64,000 nt of DNA from Plecoglossus altivelis (taxonomy: Eukaryota > Chordata > Actinopteri > Osmeriformes > Plecoglossidae): NCBI GenBank assembly GCA_036571765.1, contig BROE01000023.1, positions 4,919,490 to 4,983,489 on the forward strand, in the 5' to 3' direction. Position 1 is the stretch's first letter. Each line of letters starts with the position of its first letter. This document shows positions 54,922 to 64,000 of this stretch, in pieces. The notes beneath the pieces are model-generated. The model saw only the letters and a list, made by a program, of their open reading frames with translations, ran no database searches and had not been told where the DNA came from. Both the position numbers and the translations under genes were made by a program.

Positions 54922-57900
54922 GTAAGGTTCCCCCCACGTTTGATACACTGTTGCCTAATATATACGCCTTTTTTTTGACCTCTTAGGATAACTTTTTCAG
55001 AGAATATACAGAGGAATCCCCTACGTAGTGCTTTCTGGAAACTGATGCGAGGCAGGAGTCGTGCTTGCGTCGTCAGTCACCGTTTTTCATACATTGCTAA
55101 GGAATGCCGGCATGACTGGAATTCAGAATGCCTGAATATGTGGGGGTATCCTTTACTGTTAATGTGCTTGTCTGTAACGTTCAACTTTTTTGTTGTTGCC
55201 ACAATCTAATGTTTACAGGTTATGCTGCCGTTGCGACACTTTTTTTCTGGCAATTTTGAATGCATTTAGTGGACATTGAGGTTCACTAACCGGTATGTTC
55301 ACAGGCTTAACCGCGGCCAAGCAGAACGCAACCATCCGATGAATCACATTAACTTGAAAACACAAACTCTGGTTGATGTATCAAGACATTGTCTAACCCT
55401 GGTATTCCCTTAAAGATCGATGACTCTTCATCCATTGATGGTTTTTAACCTGCTAACTGTAGGCTGTATGTGCACTCAACGTCACTTAGAAACTTATATT
55501 CCACATAGTTTGCTGTCGGTAGCCAGATGTGTGTGTGTGTGTGTGTGTGTGTACCTGTAGGAAACCACTGTTTAGTAAATACCGTTTAAAACACAACTTG
55601 TGTTTTTTTTAAAAGTCGGACCTAAATGAACGGTTTTACAGATTGATTAAAGGGTAGATGAAAATCTCCCTGCTGCCGCGTTCATAGTGTGCAGTCCGTG
55701 GACGGTTCATGTATCACCCTACATTAAAGTGACATTGCCGATGGAGGGCCCACAGACATGAAGTAGACTGGTCCTGTTCTGAACAGAAAGTTGTTTTATA
55801 AACAGAGTTGGGAAGACATCAAGCCATCTTGTCTGATGAACACGTCCTCATCCCACCCATCCTTTATGTCTGGCTAAGCTATTTGAGAAGGCAATACATT
55901 CTTAATTGAGACCGTTGTTATACATGAATGGCTGGTTGTTTACAAGCACAAACTTGGCTCTCAAAAGAAAGTGGGATCTAAATAGATTCTTAATGCAAGC
56001 ATGCGTGCCCTTTTCCTGTGATGATATGAGGGAATTTATTTTCTCTGTCAGGGTCATTTTGTATGCTTAAAGACCTTTTAGCCCGAGGGGTTACTGCAGT
56101 GTCAATGGACCTGACGGAATAAGCAATGGTCCCATCTGGCCATGTGGAAATGTCATCTGCCTTTCACACTGGGTTTCTGTGGACGTGAAGTGTGTGTGTG
56201 TGTGGGGGGGGAGGGGGGGCTTTATTGCATTTAGTGGACATACATTTGCATTCTTTTAGTGTTACCAAAAATGAAAGGGGTATTGAAGATGGTATAGGAT
56301 TGTTAAAGAGGGTTATATTTGTCCATAAGGACAGTGTTTAGCACTGTTCATGTTACTGTACCCACAGGGCTTCCTGATGCTGAGATCGGTGGATGTTTGC
56401 CTGTCTGTGCGTCCGGGCACAAGTGTGTGTGTGTGTGTGTGTGTGTGGGCCGGTACGTGAAAGCTTGTCCTTGGCATCTTGAGACTTCTGGCCAGCAACT
56501 CAATAATGAAGGAATTTCCTGTCTGCAGATGAGTATCACAGCCTCTGGTAGTTAGGGGGAAGGTCATGGGTTCGAACCCCTCTCACGCTGGGTTGTGGGG
56601 GGGAGTTGGCTGTTTCGGACGCTTGGGCGAGTAGAAAGCACGGGTTGACCATTTGGTGCTTGTGTTTATAAACCCTGAGGTCAAGGGAGCCCAGTTTGAC
56701 GTAGCTAGTCAAAGTAGGAGGCCCTGGAAGAGAAGGAGGGAGGGAAGATGTCAGAGCGGAAGAGGAGAAGAGGGGGGGGGGGGATGGACAGGGATAAACT
56801 GAACTACTTGTTTGAAGGGGCCATGGGAGGACGACCCCAGAATGACCCTCATGTAGCCCTGTCATGCCTGTAACAATCACAATGCAATCTGCTTGTTCTG
56901 GCACGCCGCAAGCTGATAGTGACAATCCTCCAAACCGTGGTGGTTATGGTGTGGTTAGAGCTATCTGCTGCTAGGCCGCACCGCACTTCTGAGCACAGTG
57001 AGATTGGAGGTTGTGGCCACAGGAACAGAGAGGTCTGGGTAGACGGTGGCGTGTGGGAGGGCTTTGGGGACAAGTGACATGGCTGTCTGTTTGAACGGCT
57101 GTCCTAACCTGACCCACTTTCTTTATCATGACGGACATGGCAACAGCATCGCATCGGGGTGTATTTCAAAGTTATAAAACACATCATCAAATCTGGTCGA
57201 GGATGAGGGTGGAATGCTGTGAAACCTGGGTTTCAATACAAATAACAAACTGTATAATAGCCTAATAGCTTAAACTAACCTGCAGCCACACAATTGTCAT
57301 AAAAAATAGTGGGACTGGGCTACAGGTGTTTTTCAAAATATACACAATTTAGTGTCACAAAGTTTGCAATATCCGCCTGTGGCTGGTGAGTGGACTGGCC
57401 CAAGAGTCAGTGTGTGCGTGGTGGTTCCCATGTGTCAACAGTGCTGTGTGTTTTAGTTAGCTCAGCTTGGAAACAAACAAATGCTACTGCCTGGACAACA
57501 GGAACACGCCGTTTTCAAGTGATGTTCTGTCCAAGCAAGATGATAGTTCTCAGGAAGAAAGTGACCCCTGAATTTATACATGAGTCTTGGGTTACATAAC
57601 ACCACTGACCAAATAACTAGCACGTTTTAGTACAGCGCTGCACGAAATGAATATTTCATATTCATGTAATTAGTTGAACTTGAGTAAGGTAAAAAAAAAT
57701 AAAAAATGAATGCGTGCTTTTAAAACATTTGTGTTGATACCGTGCAGTCCTCAATTAGGGTTACTGAAGTCCACTAAAAGCTGGTTATCTGTGGGTTTAG
57801 AGAAGGACCACTCACCCTGTCCTGTGTTGTAGTTAAAGTATTCTGAGCCCAGATCTCATTGATATGGCTATCTCTTTGTACAGAGCTCCTGCATTAATAA

Positions 57901-60900
57901 GATGATCTGTTTGAAAAGCAAAGTAAACATTTGCCTATGTCCCAAGTGCTTGTTGACTCTGCTCTGAAGTGCTGATGGGATGGGAGTGAAGCTGACATTT
58001 GCATTTCATGACAAGTTTTGCATCTTGGGATACTTTGCTCCTTTGAAAAGATCTTTGGGTTCCTCTCTTCCTTCTTCAGACCAAACGTGGCCCACTTGAC
58101 AGAAGCCAGACTCCGGCTGCAGCCCTCGGGTTTAAGGGGCGAGTTAAGAGTTCAGTCTAGGGTTGCAAATGACAAAGAGGGAGGACTCGATGCGAAATGC
58201 TTTTCAGTTTCACCGCTTTGTGTATTTAGCTCCTAGCTTCAAACAAACAACGCTTCGGTTTTCCCTCTCTCCCAGAAAGGGACACCCTGTTCTGAATTGT
58301 TCCAATCACCGGACAGGCCTCCAATGAGTTATTCAGACCTACGGAAGTGAATTCTTAGTGGTGTGAAATTCATCAAATGGAACCAAAGCTCTTGTCAGGG
58401 ACATGACAATAGACCTTGGAAAAGCAGTCCAGAGTCCAGTCCCCAACTGGACAACCCATCACACTGGTCTGACTGGAGCTAAAAAACGAACAAAACCGGT
58501 CAACTTGGAACAACAAATCACAAATCAGGGGCTGAACATGTTCTGTTACAAAGCGTCTTTTCTGTTCCAAAGCCTCTTTTCTGGAATATCTCTGACCAGA
58601 GTGTCTGCTTTCAGTGCATCCCAGTCCCACTGTCCCCATGGCTCCAGAGTTCACTCACGGAGCGTTTCACCTTCTGAAGTAAGCCTGTGCTGTGATGCTG
58701 GCAGGGAGGCTTTGTACGGTGGGTCAGCCTGTCTACCATCCTTCAGACAGCTGCATCCGATCTCAACCACAGGGATTTAGGGATGTGATCCTTCCTAATA
58801 GGGCTGGTGAGGAACTGCACTGAAACACCCACCCACACACACGCCACCGCGGTGTATTTATAAAGCTCCTGTAATGTTTTCCGATTAAAGAGACGCCAGA
58901 GTTTTTCCGGGTTTTTTTTTTTTTTCCGCCCGCCGTCGGAACTGTGTCGGCGGAATCCAGGTTGCAACTGACTCGACGGTGACACGGTCGTGAGCCCTGA
59001 GTGTTTCTCATAGCTGGGATACGCCGTCACGGCAACAGGAAGGACCTGACCCCCCCCCCCTCCCCCGCAGCAGAGTTGATGGGACATTAATGGCTTACTT
59101 TTGTGAAGGCTGCTGTCCTTACTCACTCAACACTGTAACCAAGGGAGATTAGATATGCTCGTCCCTCTATGTTACTACCATGTACGTGGACATGCTTTTC
59201 TTAACCCACCGTTTGAAACATAGACTAATAGGTTGGATAGTCAACAACAACAACAACTGCATATTATACAAACGGCCTCGTTCAGAGCCTGATCTGAATG
59301 AGCTCCTTGTCTCTCGGACTGGTAACTGTAGCCTGCGGTGCATGGCCTCTTTTGTCTCAATCAGACCACCAAATATGGCATGAGCAATATGGGAAAGTGG
59401 TTATGCCAGTGAAACTGGAACTAGATAGCTAGGAATCAGGAGCAGTGAACCTGCATCTGTTCTCTGCATCATTATTCCGTGTGCTTGCCCTTAATTAGCA
59501 TGTCCTGACACATTCCGGCCCGTGCATCATAAAGATGTTTCTACACTTGGTAATGATGTTTCTAACCTGGGTTCAGGCGTATTGATCCTGAGAATGAATT
59601 GAAACTTAGCAACGTTCGTTGCTTAACTCGCGTGTTATTAACCTAGTCCTTCTTTACCCTCCACCAAGTCATCACAACAAACCCACCACGGCTCCCCCTC
59701 CATAACTGCAGTGTTTACGCAGAGAGAGGCGCCCCCCCAGGGAGATGTAGGTCACGGTGGCCAGCTGTACCCTACTTCCTGCTCCAAGCGGCCTATCAGC
59801 AGCTGCCCGGCGGAAACTGGCCTATCAGCCGGCTTTGTGGGCTTTGTTGTCCCCCTGTACCACGCTGCAAGGTGTTGATCCCTGAGCGAACGGCGGCAGG
59901 GCCCCTGACTGCGCCTGCCTTTTGTGCCTGACGACTGCTTCTGAAGGACACGCATTCATGTTCCTAGGCAAGGCACTTACAGGCTATTGGGAAACAGATG
60001 CACCCTTGTCAAACGCTTGCTTTTGTAATCATACACTCATCACTGCTATACTCGGTGTGTTTTATCGTGGCTTTACTATCGGAGTGAATTTCAGGAAGAC
60101 CCTTCACAGAGACACTGAAACATAATTAACAGATGACTGGGCTATTGGCAGTGGGAATCTCTATTAGATTAGATGTAAATACTGATGCTTAATATCAATG
60201 GAGCTCTCGCTGTCTGTCGTAGCCTCACTGCAGACCTGATTTGGCAGTAAGCTAAGGTGAGGATTCTGTGAAGACACTGCAAGCATGAGCTCACTGTAGT
60301 GCGTTTCACTGTGCCACATACAACCATACTACAAGTAATGAAGCCGATGATGATATCGTGCGAAGTAGTCAACCAGCTTTTTAGCCACTAAACTTCCAGC
60401 AACTCTCTATGCAAATTCAGTCAAACGTCGACAGTGACCATAGCAATAGCAGGAATCTCTGGGTACGCGGAGGATGCCACGGTTTCCGCAAACCAACCGT
60501 AAAGGCAGTACAGGTGGATGGTCTCAAAACGTAAATGAAGCACCTCTCTGATGTCAGGGACTTTCCCAAGCTCGGACAGGGGCACGTGACGTGTCCGTTC
60601 GGTCTGCGAGGACAGAGACGCCGAGGCGGGAGGGGCACGGGCTAAGGACAGCGAGCAGTGTGGATTTCTTCGGCATGCTTATGGCCCCCCCCCTCCATGT
60701 CTCACGTAGTGCAGCTATGCTTACACACACTCTGGAAGGCTGAGCGTCAAATGTACATGCAGGAAAAACACACACATGGATACAGTGAAGGGGCAGTCTA
60801 GGCCAATTTGTATTACGCATGTTTAAACCTGAACTTTGCCTTTTCCGCCAGCGATAACACAAATCAATGTCTGTGTTCAAAGTTTTGGAGACTCAATGAT

Positions 60901-63900
60901 CTGATACTAGACACTATGTAAGTACAAGGCAGTGCCACAAGGGTCATTTGGATAAGCTGTTTGTGCAAAATAAATGGGTCTAAAAATATGACCATGCAGC
61001 AAGGGACGTTGGCATGGTCTCGCATAGTTTGTTGCTTACAAATGCAAACAGGTCATCCAAACATTCACACACTGATAGTGATACTGTTTGAAGTTGAAAT
61101 GTTTTGAAGTAGGGGTGTTGCTAAGATGAGCGGTTACCATGGCATTCGTTAAATAGGTTGAGGCAAGGCGTACAGCTTTCTACAAACTCACTAAAGACAA
61201 ACGGACTGTGGAAGATTTCCTCAGGCTAAAAGTACGTTAGCTCCCCGGATGTGACACCCCCAGAATGGGAATGACAAACGTGAGTAGGCTTATCTCTCTA
61301 ATGTCATTACATTTGTTGCTGTGTAGGCTACACAAATAAATCACTGCGATTTAGCCCTATGTAGACTACAATGATTTGATTTACATTGCTTTGCTTGGCA
61401 TCATTAAATGAAGACACTTTCTCGCTGGACAGCATTTCAATAGGGTCAATTGCGGGGGCATGCTGTCCCTTTTGAAGCTAACTTTCTTATCGCAAACACA
61501 GTCTGGATGCGGCCCGGATGAGCAGCTACGACTGCTGGAATAATATTGAATCAACGTCTATCAAAGGATTCTCTTCATGGATGACTAACAGCAAGCCAAT
61601 GTGAAGACCATATTTTATTTTCGCCGTACAGTAGTAAATGTTATCATGTTGAACAATTGCATTGACCGATGGCCGAACTCTTCCAGCCGTTAAGCCATCG
61701 AGACACTGAATCAGCTACCCAACATCCTAATCACCTGCTGCATCGCGGGCATGGCCGTCAAGGGCGTCACTGTCTGATTCTCAGACTTCCTTCCAGACGG
61801 TTTTGTAATGTCATTGAGGAAGCACGATGGGAGAAACCTCTTGGAAGTCAAAATCAAAAGGTCACATGCCAGGGGGTGACCCAGGGGCATTGTGGGTAAA
61901 GTGGGCAGCGATGAGCCCAGCGGTAATCCATTTTGGCGTTGCTTATTGCGGTGTGTGTCCGGACCTGACAGGTGCGTTCTCAAGGGCCACTTAGCCTACC
62001 CCTTGATCCTGGTCCAAAACGAAACTGGCTTGTATTTCAAACCAAAGGACCCAGTAGGAGCAAAAGAATGACCTTTCTTTTGCTTTCAACATCTTTGCTC
62101 TAATTGGGAACGGGTTTAGAGGAATGTGGAACCCGTTTGCGTTTGGGTTTTACTTAGGGGCATAGAACCGTACGGTCGCTCCCTCAAGCGACGTGTCTGT
62201 CATCAGCTGGGACCTTTGAAAGAGCGTCTACTCTAAAAGCTTCTGTTTGATGGCAGTCAACAGGATGATATGTTGTCTCAAGGAATCTGGGATACAGCTA
62301 AAGGGACATCTGCTCGCTGCTCATCCATGGGTGAGCAGACCAGTAAGCATAAGCATATGCATCCTCATATTACACAAGTTCTCAAGTCCTGTCCGGGCCG
62401 GTTTACCAGTAGTAAAAGTATTTAAAGTTAGGTAAGGGTCATCTGTAGGGATGTAAAGCAATTTAATTTAGTAATAAAACTGATGGCTTGCTTTGAAATG
62501 AATTAATCTAAATTAGAATTGACCATGATTTTGGCCGATATGTGAGGCAATGAATACTAAGATGGCATAAACTTGAAAGCCACAGATCTCTTTAATGTCC
62601 CGTGTATTCAGATTCAATTCGACCCAGACCCCTAGCGGTGAGGCCTCAGCTGTAGATGGTACACTCACTAAACCAGGGTGCACATCGTGCCATTCTTCCG
62701 CCCCTTAAATTCGGTCTGCGAGGAATTGCTTGAATCGAGCGCTAACGCGTGCTAGCCACTTGTAGGGAGCATGATGGAATGCTTGCACCGGCCGCTGCAA
62801 GGAGGAAGCATCGCATCAACTGAGTGGTTGTTTCCTGTCCAACAGGATGCCTGGACACACACTGGAAGATCAGCTGAGGTGAGGAAAGTTAGATAAACCA
62901 GCAGTCCACTGTCTCGCCAAGACATCCCCAGTTGTAATCTATAAAAGTGAGTGGTTCTTGCTAAAGGGACAGTTGTTAGCAGATATGCAGATGTTCTATA
63001 GTCCCCCCCCCCCCCCCGTGTGAGACCTGAGCCTTTTACTTGCTGTGCACGCAATGCAAGTCCTTGACCATGATCTACTGGTTGAGCTTGGTTCAGGTGT
63101 GAGTGCCACAATAGGATATCCTTCTCTTGAAGTCATTGCGAATTCCATGAACTACATTATGTCCCAAGTCTGCACAATGCATTCATGTTCTGTCAAGGCC
63201 ATATGCTCATGATAGCAGTAAAGGATTTAGTGAGCGTTAATAAAGTATTAACTAATGGAGTAGCATGAACCAATGGAACCACTAAATGAAGCAGTGGTTG
63301 TGCCTATATGCCACCTCCAGGCCCCTGCCAAGTGTTGTGGATCGTACCATTACATGTTACGGGGAGAACGGATCAAGGGGATTACAGTTTCTAGGCCGTT
63401 TCCATCCTGGTCTGATCTTTCTCATGGGTTCAGTGGGAGATCCATGACCCTCCATGCTGCTTCACAGGCTCTTCCTGCCCGGGGGCCTGTCTGCACACAA
63501 GGAAGCAGTTACACCCATGTCTTAGCTGAGACAGCTGATTCTCCAAGCTAATAGCGTAAGACCTTAAACCTGTTTTTTCTGGTTTCAGTTTTTTTTCTTC
63601 TCCCGAAATCCTTTCCTGATTCTTGTAACGAATCAATCTTTTCCTGCTAGGATGTTCTGGTTCCTCGTTGTGGTTTCCTTCTGTCTCGCTTCCTGGTGAT
63701 GCCATCCATGCGCTCTAACTCGCGAGGCTGCGTCTGCCTGTCCACATGTTGAGCCATGCTAACCAGAGCAGCATTCAGAAAGCCCAGGCTGCTAATTAAC
63801 CAAGCGCTCAACCTTTCCTTCCAAGCCCCCCCCCCCCTCTCCACCACCATCACCACCCCTTTTTCTCTCTGGCCGCACACATCACATCTGTCTCCCGTTC

Positions 63901-64000
63901 CAGCGGTGATCCAAGCATTCCAGGGTGTCCGGGGCGCGAGGTCCATCTCCTTTTCTGGAAGTTTCCCTTTTCCTTCTTCTGCTCTCCGAGCTGGCGAGGT
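54922..64000 (+). other. stim2: stim2 intron 1 (partial)
   Basis: Nine kilobases without a further recognisable exon; no EF-hand or SAM-domain coding sequence was found. It contains (GT)n near 55530-55552 and 56192-56204, G/C runs (56204-56219, 56773-56783, 59050-59060, 63004-63017), a tRNA-like box near 56568 and otherwise single-copy-looking AT-rich DNA. Confidence 0.65.
56541..56640 (+). mobile_element. Possible tRNA-derived SINE remnant
   Basis: GGGTTCGAACCCC at 56568-56580 matches the Pol III B-box consensus GGTTCGANNCC. No clear A box, cloverleaf or poly-A tail was found, so it is at best a fragment of a tRNA-derived SINE. Confidence 0.25.

Noticed and set aside
57390..57599. Small frames in stim2 intron 1 as possible exon 2
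   Set aside because: No EF-hand or other STIM sequence in any frame; lengths are those expected by chance.

Overview
The window is vertebrate nuclear DNA, most likely from a ray-finned fish. The evidence is spliced genes with GT-AG introns, compact introns packed with (CA)n/(GT)n, (CT)n and poly-C microsatellites, and proteins that match vertebrate families along their whole length. Four genes can be read: rbpj (+), cckar (-), tbc1d19 (+) and the first exon of stim2 (+). From memory, this is the same order and orientation as RBPJ-CCKAR-TBC1D19-STIM2 on human 4p15, so the window is a conserved ancestral block rather than an accessory island.

Layout. 1-15923 is repeat-dominated sequence 5' of the first recognisable rbpj exon (upstream intron or 5' flank). 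Ten rbpj coding exons lie between 15924 and 27616, with one assembly gap (16132-16668) in the first visible intron. Their phases join into one frame of 486 complete codons plus a split first codon; the N-terminal start exon is not securely identified. A long AU-rich 3' UTR runs to about 31.5 or 32.1 kb. cckar lies tail-to-tail with rbpj: its poly(A) signal is at 32925-32930 and its five coding exons (34212-38250) join to a complete 466-residue receptor. A 1.8-kb head-to-head interval separates cckar from tbc1d19 and holds an unusual 442-bp tandem duplication whose copies differ mainly by single-base indels. tbc1d19 has 21 coding exons (40059-51283) joining to 526 codons, the length I recall for the human protein, with a clear AATAAA at 52126-52131. 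The stim2 promoter and 5' UTR region follows, then its signal-peptide exon (54789-54921). From 54922 to the end is stim2 intron 1 with no further exon seen.

The genes do not form an operon and work in separate processes: Notch-pathway transcription (RBPJ), gut and brain peptide signalling (CCKAR), Rab regulation (TBC1D19) and ER calcium sensing (STIM2).

No clearly new biological system was found. The observations most worth a second look are the indel-only duplication in the cckar/tbc1d19 promoter interval, (TG)n tracts placed directly at several 3' splice sites, the missing Arg and Gln fingers in the TBC domain, an upstream in-frame stop at stim2 that differs from the mammalian non-AUG arrangement, a possible alternative rbpj start exon, and a perfect 16-bp hairpin abutting a 390-bp pyrimidine tract.
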